Below are positions 27,479 through 37,618 of a DNA stretch of 64,000 nucleotides, in pieces; positions within the stretch are counted from its first letter, which is position 1; each line of letters begins with the position of its first letter. The notes beneath the pieces are model-generated. The model saw only the letters and a list, made by a program, of their open reading frames with translations, ran no database searches and was not told the DNA's origin. The translations under genes were made by a program, and so were the position numbers. The stretch lies in assembly GCF_014489495.1 (NCBI RefSeq), contig NZ_CP060780.1:1685001-1749000 (forward strand), given 5' to 3'. Source of the stretch: Sphingomonas daechungensis (GTDB lineage: Bacteria; Pseudomonadota; Alphaproteobacteria; Sphingomonadales; Sphingomonadaceae).

Positions 27479-28240
27479 CTAGTGCCGGACCTGGTCGAGC
27501 ACTGACTTCAAAGTCCGGGCATCGGCGATGGCATGCGCGTGGATATCATTGTTGAAATAGGCCCAGACCGTGCGACCGTTGCTTGCTTGGTCGAGCATCC
27601 ACTCCGCCCAGTGATGTAACTGCTCGTCCGCGTAACGGCCCCAATATTTACCGACACCACCATGAAAACGGACATAAGCGACCGGCCCAACGGCAATCCG
27701 TTCGGTCGCCGAGCCGCGCATATCGTGGGCGCAAATCGAAGCGCCGTGCCGGTCTAGCAGCTCGTAGGTCAACGGCACGTACCAACTTGGGTCGCGGAAC
27801 TCGAAGACATTGATCGCGTCGGATGGCAGCGCTTGTAGAAATCGCTCCAGCCTCTCCAGGTTTCGCTTCAAGCTCGGCGGCAATTGGTAGAGGATCGGAC
27901 CGGTTCGATCGCCCAGGTGCCGGACTGAGGTCATCATCCGTTCCAGCGGTTCTTCCGGGTCGAGAAGTTTCTTGGCCTGCGTGATGAACCGGTTCGCCTT
28001 CACGGCGTAGCAAAATCCTTCCGGCGCCTGCTCACGCCATTTGTCGAACGTAGCGGGCGGCGGCAGGCGATAGAAGCTGTTGTTGATCTCCACCGTGTCG
28101 AAATGCGCGGCGTAGAACTCGAACCAGCGCCGCATCGGCAGGCCATCGGGGTAAAAGGCGCCGCGCCAATGCTTGTAGTTCCAGCCGGAGCAGCCGATGC
28201 GGATCGCGCGGGGCGAATTGGAAACAGTTGTATCTTGCAT
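27479..28240 (-). CDS. DUF72 (YecE-like) protein
   Basis: TIM-barrel protein of 253 residues, function unknown. Family motifs: IRIGCSGWNYKHWRGAFYP, FDTVEINNSFYRLP, FCYAVKANRFITQAKKL, GPILYQLPPSLKRN and YFNNDIHAHAIADA. ATG 28240 faces the L,D-transpeptidase start 40 bases away. Intact. Confidence 0.88.
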   Translation of the reverse strand: MQDTTVSNSPRAIRIGCSGWNYKHWRGAFYPDGLPMRRWFEFYAAHFDTVEINNSFYRLPPPATFDKWREQAPEGFCYAVKANRFITQAKKLLDPEEPLERMMTSVRHLGDRTGPILYQLPPSLKRNLERLERFLQALPSDAINVFEFRDPSWYVPLTYELLDRHGASICAHDMRGSATERIAVGPVAYVRFHGGVGKYWGRYADEQLHHWAEWMLDQASNGRTVWAYFNNDIHAHAIADARTLKSVLDQVRH

Positions 28241-28280
28241 CGTTGCACCATCCGAACCTTGTTGAATTCGGAGAGTTGCG

Positions 28281-29342
28281 TTGCGTCACCACAGTTTGTT
28301 CCTCACCGCCGCCGCTTTGCTTGCCGGAGCGGCGTTCGCTCAATCCAATACGGCGGAGACCAACTCTGCTCAGTCCAACGCCGCGTCCGCAAATCCAGCG
28401 GCGAAAATCGATCTTGGACTGCTGCAGGCTCAGGTCCTTCTCGACGAGGCGGGTTTCTCGCCAGGCGCGATCGACGGCCGCGCGGGGTCATCGCAGATGA
28501 AGGCGCTGCGAGGATTTCAGCAGGCCAACGGGCTGCCGGTCACCGGTAAGCTCGATGAGAAGACCAAGCAGGAGCTCGGCCGCGACAGCCGTCCGGCCAC
28601 CGTGGACGTGAAGCTGAGCGCCGAGGACGTTGGCGGACCGTTCACTTACCCAATGCCATCCAAGCCCGAGGAGCAGGCCAAGCTTGATTTCCTCGGATAC
28701 CGGAACATGCTCGAGAAGCTGGCCGAACGGTATCACACGACCCCGGAAACGATCGTGGCGCTGAATGGGCCGGAGAAGCTCATTGGAGTTGGACAAACCC
28801 TTACGCTTCCGAACGTGGTTCCGGCGTCGCGCGAGTATACTGGCGCGAACCCCAAGCAGGCTCCCTTGCTCAACGCGCTGAATATCGAGGGTAGCCAGCC
28901 GCGCGGCGACTATGTCGTCGTCGACAAGAGCGACGGTACGCTGAAGGTCTATGAGGGAGAGTTCCCGTCTGAATCCGGGAAGATCGACGGCAAGTTGCTT
29001 GCGCAGTTCCTGGTGACAACCGGCTCAAGTCACGACCCGCTGCCGCTCGGCAATTGGAAGGCGACGACCTATTCGTTCCTGCCGCCGTTCAACTACCAGC
29101 CCGACCTGTTCTGGGATGTTTCGGACGACAAGGCCGAGCACAAGCTCCCTCCGGGCCCCAACGGGATGGTCGGCGTCGCCTGGCTCGACCTGACCAAGGA
29201 GCATTACGGCATTCATGGCACGCCGGAGCCGCAACTGATCGGCAAGACGCAGAGCCACGGCTGCCTGCGCATGACCAACTGGGACGTCATGCGCCTGTCG
29301 CTGATCATGAAGCCTGGGTTCCAGGCGAAATTCGTCGCTTAA
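28281..29342 (+). CDS. L,D-transpeptidase with PG-binding and LysM-like domains
   Basis: Periplasmic enzyme forming 3-3 peptide cross-links or anchoring proteins to peptidoglycan. 353 residues, intact. Signal peptide (LFLTAAALLAGAAFA), then a peptidoglycan-binding repeat near residues 48-97 (VLLDEAGFSPGAIDG, GFQQANGLPVTGKLD). A LysM-like module follows near residues 140-177 (LEKLAERYHTTPETIVALNG), then the YkuD catalytic domain with HGTPEP and SHGCLRM, which holds the catalytic Cys. Start TTG 28281 with GGAG seven bases upstream; no ATG or GTG fits better. It is followed after 13 bases by an M23 peptidase gene. Confidence 0.9.
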   Translation: MRHHSLFLTAAALLAGAAFAQSNTAETNSAQSNAASANPAAKIDLGLLQAQVLLDEAGFSPGAIDGRAGSSQMKALRGFQQANGLPVTGKLDEKTKQELGRDSRPATVDVKLSAEDVGGPFTYPMPSKPEEQAKLDFLGYRNMLEKLAERYHTTPETIVALNGPEKLIGVGQTLTLPNVVPASREYTGANPKQAPLLNALNIEGSQPRGDYVVVDKSDGTLKVYEGEFPSESGKIDGKLLAQFLVTTGSSHDPLPLGNWKATTYSFLPPFNYQPDLFWDVSDDKAEHKLPPGPNGMVGVAWLDLTKEHYGIHGTPEPQLIGKTQSHGCLRMTNWDVMRLSLIMKPGFQAKFVA

Positions 29343-29355
29343 TTCGGGAGGCGCG

Positions 29356-29990
29356 ATGTTCAGGGTCGTCACAACCGCAATTGTCTCCGCAATCCTGACA
29401 AGCGCCTTCTGGATTTTCGCCTACAACACCGGGTCCTCCCGACCGCCGACGCCCGCAAGGTCAAGTCGGCTGGCGATGTCGCAGTCGTCCAGCCGCCTTC
29501 GGGCGCGCCGGTTGCGATCGCTGAAGGCGTTGAGGTTGGACCGGCAGGCCTCGCAATCCCGGTAGAGGGGATCAAGGCCGATCAGCTGACCGACACGTTC
29601 ACGCAGGCACGCGCGGGCGGAGCGCGGGTTCATGATGCCATCGACATCATGGCCGACGAGGGGAAGCCGGTGATCGCGGCGACCGATGGGACAGTGGAGA
29701 AGCTGTTCTTCTCCAACGGCGGTGGGGGCAACACAATCTACGTCCGCTCGCCCGACCAGAACTGGACCTACTATTACGCTCACCTCCAGGCCTATCAGCC
29801 GGGGCTTGCCGAAGGGCAGCGGGTGAAGCGCGGCCAGGTGCTTGGCCGGGTCGGCCACACCGGAAACGCCAGCCCTGACGGCCCGCACCTCCATTTTGCC
29901 ATCAACAAGATGGCTCCGGGGGAGAAGTGGTACCAGGGTACGCCCATCAACCCTTACCCCCTGCTTGCCGGGAAACGGACCAAAGGCTAA
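29356..29990 (+). CDS. M23 family metallopeptidase (one frame break)
   Basis: Envelope peptidase of the LytM/M23 type. Corrected length 211 residues. N-terminal membrane anchor or signal (VVTTAIVSAILTSAFWIF), a linker, then the M23 domain: GGARVHDAIDIMADEGKPVI, GGGNTIYVRSPDQNWTYYYA and GPHLHFAINK, holding the zinc ligands in HDAID and HLH. The frame slips between 29431 and 29440 (GGG or CCC run). The second part reads KVKSAGDVAVVQPPSGAPVA into the domain. ATG 29356 with a GGGAGG Shine-Dalgarno. Its operon partner is the L,D-transpeptidase. Confidence 0.88.
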
Positions 29991-30056
29991 GGCGCCCGCC
30001 AATCCGCGGGTTCAGCCCGTGGCGGCTCTTTCACCAGTCTCAGCAGGTAGGCGGTC

Positions 30057-30620
30057 ATGAAGATCAGCGGCGTGGACATCCGTCCGGGCAACATCATCGA
30101 GTACGAAGGCGGCATTTGGCGCGCCGTGAAGATCCAGCACACGCAGCCGGGCAAAGGCGGTGCCTACATGCAGGTCGAGATGAAGAACCTCATCGACGGC
30201 CGCAAGACCAACGTCCGCTTCCGCTCCGCAGAGACTGTCGAGCGCGTCCGCCTCGACACTAAGGACTTCCAGTTCCTCTACCATGACGGCGACATGCTCG
30301 TGTTCATGGACAAGGATAATTACGAGCAGGTCTCGCTCGCCGAAGACCTGATCGGCGAGCCGGCGGCGTTCCTTCAGGACGGCATGGACGTGGTGATGGA
30401 GCTCTACAACGAGCGCCCGATCAGCGTTCAGCTGCCCGACCAGATCGAAGCGACGATCGTCGAGGCCGACGCGGTGGTGAAGGGCCAGACGGCTTCTTCC
30501 AGCTACAAGCCGGCTGTTCTCGACAATGGCGTACGCGTCATGGTCCCGCCGCACATTGCGAGCGGAACCCGTATCGTCGTCGATACGTACTCCCGCGAAT
30601 ATGTCCGCCGCGCCGACTAA
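30057..30620 (+). CDS. efp: Elongation factor P
   Basis: Rescues ribosomes stalled at polyproline stretches. 187 residues, intact, three beta-barrel domains. The tip loop reads [18 protein letters not shown], with Lys at the position normally modified in EF-P. The C-terminal domain is standard ([20 protein letters not shown]). ATG 30057. The strongly polyproline outer-membrane protein at 26.4 kb is an obvious local client. Confidence 0.96.
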   Translation: MKISGVDIRPGNIIEYEGGIWRAVKIQHTQPGKGGAYMQVEMKNLIDGRKTNVRFRSAETVERVRLDTKDFQFLYHDGDMLVFMDKDNYEQVSLAEDLIGEPAAFLQDGMDVVMELYNERPISVQLPDQIEATIVEADAVVKGQTASSSYKPAVLDNGVRVMVPPHIASGTRIVVDTYSREYVRRAD

Positions 30621-30624
30621 GTAG

Positions 30625-31436
30625 ATGGTAGCTCACTCCGGCCTCATCACCGTCATGGAGCGCGCCGTTCGCAAGGCGGCGCCGCGTCTTCGTCGCGACT
30701 TCGGGGAGGTCGAACAGCTTCAGGTAAGTCGCAAGGGTCCGGCCGACTTCGTATCGATGGCCGACAAGCGCGCCGAGCAGACGATCCTGGAAGAGCTGCG
30801 CAACGCGCGGCCTGACTGGGGCATTCTGGCCGAGGAAAGCGGGAGCATTGAGGGCAACCCGTCCAAGCCGCGCTGGCTGGTCGATCCGCTCGATGGCACG
30901 ACGAACTTCCTGCACGGCATCCCGCATTTCTCCATTTCGATCGCCGTCGAGGAGAAGCGCCCTGACGGCCGGCCGGAAATCACCCACGGCCTGGTATACC
31001 AGCCGCTGACCGACGAGAGCTTCTGGCCGAGAAGGGCAGGGGTGCCTGGCTCCAGGACCGCCGGCTCCGCGTGTCTGCGCGCCGCGAGCTTGCGGATTGC
31101 GTCATCGGGACAGGAATTCCTCATTTCGGTCGCGGCGAAGCGGCGGAGTGGGCGAAGATCTACAATGCCGTTGGGCCGCAGGTCGCCGGTGTCCGCCGCT
31201 TCGGATCCGCCGCCCTCGACCTGGCATGGGTTGCTGCGGGCCGGATGGACGGCTTCTGGGAAGACGACCTCGATCCCTGGTACAGTGCAGCGGGCGTGCT
31301 TCTGGTGCGGGAAGCGGGCGGATTCGTCAGCGATTATCGCGGCCAGGACCGCGTCTTCGAGCGACGGGAATATGTCGCCGCGGCCGGATCGATCCACAGC
31401 CGCCTGCAGAAGCTGATTGCAGGGGCGCTCCGCTAG
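30625..31436 (+). CDS. suhB: Inositol monophosphatase family protein (one frame break)
   Basis: Mg-dependent phosphatase of the inositol monophosphatase/SuhB family. Corrected length 270 residues. Motif 1 [20 protein letters not shown] and motif 2 [20 protein letters not shown] with the metal ligands, plus AEESGS, are present. The frame slips at GG 31025-31026. One added G reads [20 protein letters not shown] and joins both halves. ATG 30625 is four bases after efp. Substrate could be inositol phosphate or another sugar phosphate; SuhB in E. coli also acts in rRNA transcription. Confidence 0.88.
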
Positions 31437-31528
31437 CAAATTTGGCCATTTTCGTGAGGGTAAGCGGGTTGCCCCCGCAACCCTCTGTCCTAAAGCCCCG
31501 CCAAGTTTTCGAGCCCCGGAGTTTCCCT

Positions 31529-31906
31529 TTGTCCAGCGTAGCTGCCGGATACCTTCCGATCCTGCTCTTCCTCGGCATCGCATTGGCGTTGTCGAGCGCG
31601 TTCGTGATCCTGCCGATGATCGTGTCGCGCTTTACCGGGGCGCACCAGCCGGACCCGGCCAAGCTCGCCGAATATGAGTGCGGGTTCCCGGCGTTCGAGG
31701 ATGCGCGCGCCCAGTTCGACGTCCGCTTTTACCTGGTCGCGATCCTGTTCATCGTGTTCGACCTCGAAGCAGCATTCCTGTTCCCGTGGGCGGTCAGTCT
31801 CGACTTCACCAAGTGGCCGGGCTGGATCGCCATGATGGTCTTCCTCGCGGAACTCGGCCTCGGCCTCGCCTATGCCTGGAAGAAGGGAGCTCTCGAATGG
31901 GAGTGA
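31529..31906 (+). CDS. nuoA: NADH-quinone oxidoreductase subunit A
   Basis: Membrane subunit at the quinone-site junction of complex I. 125 residues, three helices. It has the conserved [20 protein letters not shown] (the loop Cys) and [14 protein letters not shown]. Start TTG 31529 with CGGAG upstream; the frame is open further upstream but without homology. Overlaps nuoB by ten bases. First gene of the nuo operon, 92 bases after the phosphatase gene. Confidence 0.95.
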   Translation: MSSVAAGYLPILLFLGIALALSSAFVILPMIVSRFTGAHQPDPAKLAEYECGFPAFEDARAQFDVRFYLVAILFIVFDLEAAFLFPWAVSLDFTKWPGWIAMMVFLAELGLGLAYAWKKGALEWE

Positions 31907-32478
31907 TGCTCGATCCCCGGCATGACCCGATGCCGACCGAGGAAGAGCTTGCCCGGCTGGCGGGCCTCGTTCCGGGCGACATCGACCGCAAGAAGCTCGA
32001 GGAGCTTCAGCAGAGCCTCGACGAAAAGGGCTTCCTGGTCACGACGACCGAGGATTTGTTCACCTGGGCGCGTACCGGGTCGCTGTGGTGGATGACCTTT
32101 GGCCTTGCCTGCTGCGCGGTCGAGATGATCCATGTGAACATGCCGCGCTACGACCTTGAACGGTTCGGTGCGGCCCCGCGCGCTAGTCCGCGCCAGTCGG
32201 ACGTGATGATCGTCGCCGGAACGCTCTGCAACAAGATGGCTCCGGCGCTTCGACGGGTCTACGATCAGATGTCGGAGCCGCGCTACGTCATCTCGATGGG
32301 CAGCTGCGCCAACGGCGGCGGCTATTACCACTACAGCTACTCGGTGGTTCGCGGTTGCGATCGCATCGTGCCTGTCGACATTTACGTTCCGGGCTGCCCG
32401 CCGACGGCGGAGGCTCTGCTCTACGGAATCCTCCAGCTTCAACGGAAGATCCGCCGTGAGGGGACGATCGAACGCTGA
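31897..32478 (+). CDS. nuoB: NADH-quinone oxidoreductase subunit B
   Basis: Carries the terminal 4Fe-4S cluster N2 of complex I next to the quinone site. 193 residues, intact. Cluster ligands are in [34 protein letters not shown] and [12 protein letters not shown] chose ATG 31897 because GGGAG lies seven bases before it; ATG 31906 is the alternative. The N-terminal ~35 residues ([20 protein letters not shown]...) are longer than in E. coli. The stop overlaps nuoC as TGATG. Confidence 0.96.
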   Translation: MGVMLDPRHDPMPTEEELARLAGLVPGDIDRKKLEELQQSLDEKGFLVTTTEDLFTWARTGSLWWMTFGLACCAVEMIHVNMPRYDLERFGAAPRASPRQSDVMIVAGTLCNKMAPALRRVYDQMSEPRYVISMGSCANGGGYYHYSYSVVRGCDRIVPVDIYVPGCPPTAEALLYGILQLQRKIRREGTIER

Positions 32479-33367
32479 TGGCCGTGAAGCTCGCTCCACA
32501 CGTCCCCAGACCGCATCGGACGAGGGGGTCATCGACGCCGCGACCAATGCGCTCGGGCCGATCCTGCTCGACGCGAAGGACCATGTCGGCGAGATCACGC
32601 TGACCGTCCACCGCGAGAGCGTCGTCGATGCGCTGCGTACGCTGCGCGACACGCCCGGCCTCGAATACCAGCAGCTGATGGAAATCGCCGGCTGCGACTA
32701 TCCCGAGCGGCCTGAGCGGTTCGAGGTCAATTACCAGCTTCTGTCGCTGACCAAGAACCGGCGTATTCGGGTGAAAGTCCTGACTGACGAGAGCTCGCCG
32801 GTTCCGAGCGCAACGGCCGTCTGGCCAGTCGCCAATTGGCTCGAACGCGAGGTTTACGACCTCTACGGTGTACTGTTCGCTGGCCATCCCGACCTTCGCC
32901 GCATCATCACCGATTACGGCTTCGACGGTTTCCCGCTCCGCAAGGATTTCCCGCTGACGGGCCACGTCGAGCTTCGCTATTCCGAGGCCGAGAAGCGCGT
33001 CGTTTACGAGCCGGTCGACCTGCCGCAGGACTTCCGCACGTTCGATTTCCTGATGCCTTGGCAGGGTACGGAGTACGTCCTCCCGGGCGACGAGAAGGCG
33101 AAGCCGGTGGGCGCGGGAGCACCCTCGCCAGGCCCGACGCCGAGCGGTACCGCGCCAACGAACGCCAAGACTCCGGCCGAGACGCCAAAGACGACCGATA
33201 CACCTGCGCAGACCGGCGCGGGCAAGCCGGCTGACGTTCAGGCCACCAAGGAAGCCCGCAAGCCGCGTGCCGTCAAGGCGAAGTCGGAAGTCAGCAAGGC
33301 CAGTGACACGCCTGATCCCAAGCCCAAGGGCACGACGCGCCGCCGTCCCGGTGGAGGCGCCGGATGA
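32478..33367 (+). CDS. nuoC: NADH-quinone oxidoreductase subunit C with long low-complexity tail (frame break at 5' end)
   Basis: Peripheral-arm subunit of complex I. Corrected length 296 residues. The core (about residues 1-205) has [40 protein letters not shown] and [18 protein letters not shown]. After [18 protein letters not shown] comes about 95 residues of Pro/Thr/Ala/Lys-rich sequence ending in [10 protein letters not shown], with no known domain. ATG 32478 overlaps the nuoB stop but is one base out of frame. Adding C at CCCC 32504-32507 gives [20 protein letters not shown]. Stop overlaps nuoD (ATGA). Confidence 0.92.
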
Positions 33368-34593
33368 CCGACACGCGCACGCGAACGGTTGAGGTCAACG
33401 TCGGCGGTGGGACTGCCGGCGACGACGCGGTCAGCAACTACACGATCAACTTCGGACCGCAGCACCCTGCGGCCCATGGTGTTCTTCGCCTGATCATGGA
33501 GCTCGACGGCGAGATCGTCGAACGTGTCGATCCGCACGTGGGCCTCCTCCATCGCGGCACCGAGAAGCTGATCGAGTACAAGACCTACGCTCAGGCGATC
33601 CCGTACTTCGACCGCCTCGATTACTGCTCGCCGATGTGCATGGAGCACAGCTTCGTGCTGGCGATCGAGAAATTGCTCGGTCTCGAGGTGCCGCTGCGAG
33701 CGCAGTACATCCGCGTGTTGATGGCGGAGCTGACCCGCATCTCCAACCACATGCTGAACCTCGGCAGCCACATCATGGACGTTGGCGCGATGACGCCGAA
33801 CCTGTGGCTGTTCGAAGTGCGCGAGGACACGCTCCAGTTCTACGAGCGGGCGTCCGGGGCGCGCATGCACGCGAATTACTTCCGCGCGGGCGGCGTTCGC
33901 TACGATCTGCCGGAGAAGATGCTTGTCGACCTCGGGGAGTGGCTCGATACCCGCTTCAAGCTGTTCGAGGACGCGATCAGCCTGGTCGCCGACAATCGAA
34001 TCTTCAAGCAGCGCAACGTCGACATCGGCGTCGTCAACAAGGACGACGCGATCGCCTGGGGCTTCTCAGGGCCGATGATCCGCGCAGCCGGACTGCCGTG
34101 GGATCTCCGCCGCTCGCAGCCCTACGAGGTCTACGACCGAATGGAGTTCGACGTGCCCGTCGGCACCGCCAGCGACTGCTACGACCGCTTCATGGTCCGC
34201 GTCGAGGAAGTGCGGCAGTCGGCGCGCATCATGCGGCAGTGCCTCAAGGAAATGCCGAAGGGGCCGGTCGGCTCTGAGGACCAGAAGGTGTTCCCGCCGA
34301 GCCGCTCGACGATGAAGACGTCGATGGAAGCGCTGATCCATCACTTCAAGCTCTACACCGAGGGCTACCACGTCCCGGCGGGCGAGGTGTACGTCGCGAC
34401 CGAGAGCCCCAAGGGCGAGTTCGGCGTCTATCTCGTCGCGGACGGCACCAACCGGCCCTACCGCTGCAAGATCCGCCCGACCGGCTTCTCGCACCTGCAG
34501 GCGATGGACTTCATGATGAAGGGCCACATGCTCGCGGACGTGACGGCCGTGCTGTCCGCGATCGACATCGTGTTTGGGGAGGTGGACCGGTGA
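33364..34593 (+). CDS. nuoD: NADH-quinone oxidoreductase subunit D
   Basis: 49-kDa-type subunit forming the quinone-binding cavity with NuoB. 409 residues, intact. Motifs: [56 protein letters not shown] and the C-terminal [20 protein letters not shown] and [17 protein letters not shown] 33364 (ATGA overlap with nuoC). The stop overlaps a small membrane gene as GTGA. Confidence 0.97.
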   Translation: MTDTRTRTVEVNVGGGTAGDDAVSNYTINFGPQHPAAHGVLRLIMELDGEIVERVDPHVGLLHRGTEKLIEYKTYAQAIPYFDRLDYCSPMCMEHSFVLAIEKLLGLEVPLRAQYIRVLMAELTRISNHMLNLGSHIMDVGAMTPNLWLFEVREDTLQFYERASGARMHANYFRAGGVRYDLPEKMLVDLGEWLDTRFKLFEDAISLVADNRIFKQRNVDIGVVNKDDAIAWGFSGPMIRAAGLPWDLRRSQPYEVYDRMEFDVPVGTASDCYDRFMVRVEEVRQSARIMRQCLKEMPKGPVGSEDQKVFPPSRSTMKTSMEALIHHFKLYTEGYHVPAGEVYVATESPKGEFGVYLVADGTNRPYRCKIRPTGFSHLQAMDFMMKGHMLADVTAVLSAIDIVFGEVDR

Positions 34594-34778
34594 CTTCTCC
34601 AAAGCTTTTGGCGCTCTTCGTCTTTACCGCCACCATAACCGCCGCTGGATACTGGCTGGGTTCCACCCTTAGCGGGGTATCATTCTATTTGCCTGCAGGT
34701 CTGATTTTTGGCTTCGGCATCGGCCTAGCTGCTGTCATCGGAGCTCACCTCCGGGCCCGCGCCGGAGGATCTCGCTAA
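34590..34778 (+). CDS. Small two-helix membrane protein between nuoD and nuoE
   Basis: A 62-residue protein with two hydrophobic helices ([19 protein letters not shown] and [20 protein letters not shown]) and a basic C-terminus ([10 protein letters not shown]). GTG 34590 overlaps the nuoD stop (GTGA) and its own stop overlaps the nuoE ATG (TAATG). It is therefore tied translationally to both neighbours and very likely expressed. Its codon use looks less GC-biased than nuoD. I do not recognise the family. It could be an accessory to complex I assembly or simply a passenger. Confidence 0.7.
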   Translation: MTSPKLLALFVFTATITAAGYWLGSTLSGVSFYLPAGLIFGFGIGLAAVIGAHLRARAGGSR

Positions 34779-35458
34779 TGGCCGGCCAAAGCGGAATCAT
34801 TGACGATCCGGAAGTTCGGGCACGCTGGGATGGTTTCCAGTGGACGCCGGAGAACGCGCGGAAGGCGAAGGAGATCGTCGCGCGCTATCCGGAAGGCCGG
34901 CAGATGTCGGCGTCGATCCCCTTCCTCGACCTCGCTCAGCGTCAGGTCGGTGCAGAGGCGAACACGCAGGGCTGGCTGCCGCTTCCGGTGATGGAATTCG
35001 TGGCCCGCGAGCTTGGCATGGCGCCGATCCACGTGCTCGAGGTCGCGACTTTCTACACCATGTTCAACCTGGTGCCGGTTGGACGCTTCCATGTGCAGGT
35101 TTGCGGCACCACGCCCTGCATGCTCCGCGGCTCGGACGATGTGCTGAAGGCCTGCGAGCTGCGAGGCCTTCGCAAGGGTCACACGACCGAGGACGGGCTC
35201 TTCACGTTGACCGAGGTCGAGTGCCTCGGCGCCTGCGCCAATGCGCCGATGGTCCAGATCAACGACGACAATTACGAGGACCTCACCGAGGAGAGCATGG
35301 GCGCGGTGCTCGATGCGCTTGCTCGCGGCGAGCATCCGAAGGTGGGCCCGCAGGTCGAGCGCAAGACGAGCTGCCCGGAGGGCGGACCGACCACGCTGAA
35401 GAAGATGGCCGAGCGGAACTACGATTATCGGGGCAGTGGTGATGGGAGCGCCAGCTAA
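34778..35458 (+). CDS. nuoE: NADH-quinone oxidoreductase subunit E
   Basis: 24-kDa-type subunit with the N1a 2Fe-2S cluster. 226 residues, intact. Thioredoxin-like fold with ligands in QVCGTTPCMLRG and VECLGACANAPMVQIND. FLDLAQRQ and VLEVATFYTMFNLVPVGRFH are conserved. The C-terminal ~40 residues (KTSCPEGGPTTLKKMAERNY) extend beyond the E. coli protein. ATG 34778 overlaps the preceding stop. The 3' end overlaps the next small gene by 17 bases. Confidence 0.96.
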   Translation: MAGQSGIIDDPEVRARWDGFQWTPENARKAKEIVARYPEGRQMSASIPFLDLAQRQVGAEANTQGWLPLPVMEFVARELGMAPIHVLEVATFYTMFNLVPVGRFHVQVCGTTPCMLRGSDDVLKACELRGLRKGHTTEDGLFTLTEVECLGACANAPMVQINDDNYEDLTEESMGAVLDALARGEHPKVGPQVERKTSCPEGGPTTLKKMAERNYDYRGSGDGSAS

Positions 35459-35603
35459 AGGCGGCCTGGCGGTGATCGGAGCCATTTTCCTGCTGCTTGG
35501 CCTGTTCAAGCTGTTCACCGGCGGCGCCTGGATCGTCTGGATTATCCTGGGCGTGCTGCTTGGCGGCCTGAGCGTTCTCTTCGGCAAGAAGGTCGTCAGC
35601 TGA
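35442..35603 (+). CDS. Small two-helix membrane protein between nuoE and nuoF
   Basis: A 53-residue protein, MGAPAKGGLAVIGAIFLLLG at the N-terminus and WIVWIILGVLLGGLSVLFGK as a second helix, ending KKVVS. ATG 35442 lies inside the end of nuoE and its TGA overlaps the nuoF ATG (TGATG). Very hydrophobic with a short polar start. Too short for most automatic calls. No family recognised; position in the operon argues for expression. Confidence 0.65.
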   Translation: MGAPAKGGLAVIGAIFLLLGLFKLFTGGAWIVWIILGVLLGGLSVLFGKKVVS

Positions 35604-36912
35604 TGGGTAGCGTCACCCCGATCGCCGACAAGGACCGCATCTTCACCAACCTCTACGGCTTCCAGGAGCCGTGGCTGAAGGCCGCGCGCGCTCGCGGTGA
35701 CTGGGACGACACTGCCAAGCTCATGCAGCGGGCCAGGACGCCATCATCGAGGAAGTGAAAGCTTCAGGCCTTCGCGGCCGTGGCGGCGCGGGCTTCCCGA
35801 CAGGCATGAAGTGGAGCTTCATGCCCAAGGAGCCGAAGCCGGGTAAGCCGAACTTCCTGGTCATCAACGCCGACGAATCCGAGCCGGGTTCGTGCAAGGA
35901 TCGCGAGATCATCCGCCACGATCCGCACAAGCTGATCGAAGGCGCGCTGATTGCCGGTTTCGCCATGCGGGCCCGCGCCGGATACATCTACGTCCGTGGT
36001 GAATTCATCTTCGAAACCGAGGTGTTACGAAAAGCCGTTGCCGAGGCGTATGAAGCTGGGCTGCTTGGCAAGAACGCTGCGGGGTCGGGCTATGACTTCG
36101 ACCTGTTCGTCCACCGCGGGGCGGGTGCGTACATCTGCGGCGAAGAAACGGCGATGCTCGAAAGCCTCGAGGGCAAGCAGGGCAAGCCGCGCCTGAAGCC
36201 GCCGTTTCCGGCCGGAGCAGGCCTCTACGGCTGTCCGACCACCGTCAACAACGTCGAGAGCATCGCAGTCGTCCCGACGATCCTGCGTCGTGGCCCGGCA
36301 TGGTTCGCGAGCTTCGGCCGCGAGAAGAACGAGGGTACCAAGCTCTTCCAGATCTCGGGTCATGTGAATTGCCCGTGCGTGGTTGAGGAAACGATGTCGA
36401 TTAGCTTCCGCGAGCTGATTGACCGCCACGCAGGCGGGATTCGGGGCGGCTGGGACAATCTTCTAGCAGTCATCCCGGGCGGATCGTCGGTTCCATTGGT
36501 GCCGGCGGCCGAAATCATGGACGCGCCAATGGACTTCGACGGGCTGAAGGCGCTCGGCTCGGGCCTCGGCACGGCGGCGGTCATCGTCATGGACAAGTCG
36601 ACCGACATCGTCCGCGCGATCAGCCGCATCTCCTACTTCTACAAGCACGAGAGTTGTGGCCAGTGCACGCCATGCCGCGAAGGCACCGGCTGGATGTGGC
36701 GCATGATGGAGAAGCTCCGCGAAGGCGATGCGTCGGTCGGCGAAATCGACAAGCTTCTCGACGTCACCAAGCAGATCGAAGGCCACACCATCTGCGCCCT
36801 CGGCGATGCCGCCGCCTGGCCGATCCAGGGCCTGATCCGCCACTTCCGCCCGGAAATCGAGCGCCGGATCGCCGAGCGCACGGCCAGGGGCATGCTGGAG
36901 GCGGCGGAATGA
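35603..36912 (+). CDS. nuoF: NADH-quinone oxidoreductase subunit F (one frame break)
   Basis: NADH- and FMN-binding 51-kDa-type subunit with cluster N3. Corrected length 436 residues, typical. Start [20 protein letters not shown]. After repair at GGG 35730-35732 it reads [20 protein letters not shown] into the Gly-rich FMN region, then [32 protein letters not shown] and the cluster motif [17 protein letters not shown] with a later Cys in [17 protein letters not shown] 35603 overlaps the preceding stop; the stop overlaps the next gene as ATGA. Confidence 0.94.
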
Positions 36913-37487
36913 GCCTTGTTCTGGCCCTCGTTGCTGTTTCTGCCGGCTCTCTTTCGAACGACCAGCTGGCGGTCACCGCCATGCACAATTTCGGCGCGTG
37001 CGTCGTCTCGGAGACGCCGCAAGGTGCACGCGACATCCTGGCGCTGGATTATTGGACCGAAGCCTACGACAAGCGCATGCGGTCGATTGCCAAGGGGCAT
37101 GATCGTTGCGCGCCAGGCGCGACCTTGCGCTTCAACCGTCTGCTTTTCGCCGGTGCCCTGGCCGAAGCGCTGATTAAGCTGGATGCTGGCCCCGATCTTT
37201 CGACCAAGACGGCCTTTAACGAAGCTCGCGAGCCGATTCCCGCGCGCAGTCCGTCAGAGGAAATGGCGCTTTGTGCGGTACTCAACGCGCCGCAGGCTAC
37301 CGCCGCGGTGTTGAGTACAAGCCCGGCGACCAAGCAAGAAGTCGACGCAATGCGACCGCTTGGTCCGGTCCTTTCGGAATGCCTGAAGAAAGGCGCCATG
37401 GTCGAAATCAATAAGCCTGGCCTGCGATCGATGCTTGCTCTTGCTGCTTATCGCGTCCTCTCCGCACCTACGAAGGCCGCCCAATGA
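36909..37487 (+). CDS. Exported Cys-repeat protein A inside the nuo operon (unknown function)
   Basis: 192 residues, probable signal peptide ([16 protein letters not shown]). The mature part consists of two related modules: [18 protein letters not shown]... with a second Cys at HDRCAPG, ending [13 protein letters not shown]; and [16 protein letters not shown]... with a second Cys at LSECLKKG, ending [13 protein letters not shown]. The same two-module plan occurs in the protein encoded at 37615-38343. ATG 36909 overlaps nuoF (ATGA) and its stop overlaps the next small gene (ATGA). Codon use looks less GC-biased than nuoF. Not part of known complex I; I do not recognise a named family. Confidence 0.75.
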   Translation: MSLVLALVAVSAGSLSNDQLAVTAMHNFGACVVSETPQGARDILALDYWTEAYDKRMRSIAKGHDRCAPGATLRFNRLLFAGALAEALIKLDAGPDLSTKTAFNEAREPIPARSPSEEMALCAVLNAPQATAAVLSTSPATKQEVDAMRPLGPVLSECLKKGAMVEINKPGLRSMLALAAYRVLSAPTKAAQ

Positions 37488-37618
37488 GCGTCGCGCTCAT
37501 CGCAGGTCTGCTGGTGCTGGCACTGATTGCCGGGATCGCCATTTCCCAGCGCGCCGGACCACGCGTGACGACGATCGAGACTCGTCGCGAAACCGAGGAT
37601 GGGGAGAAGGGCGAATGA
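37484..37618 (+). CDS. Single-helix small membrane protein inside the nuo operon
   Basis: 44 residues: one helix (VALIAGLLVLALIAGIAIS) then a charged tail ([16 protein letters not shown]). ATG 37484 overlaps the upstream stop and its TGA overlaps the downstream ATG, both as ATGA. The unbroken chain of overlaps argues it is translated. No family recognised; it might anchor or pair with the exported repeat proteins on either side (inference). Confidence 0.6.
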   Translation: MSVALIAGLLVLALIAGIAISQRAGPRVTTIETRRETEDGEKGE

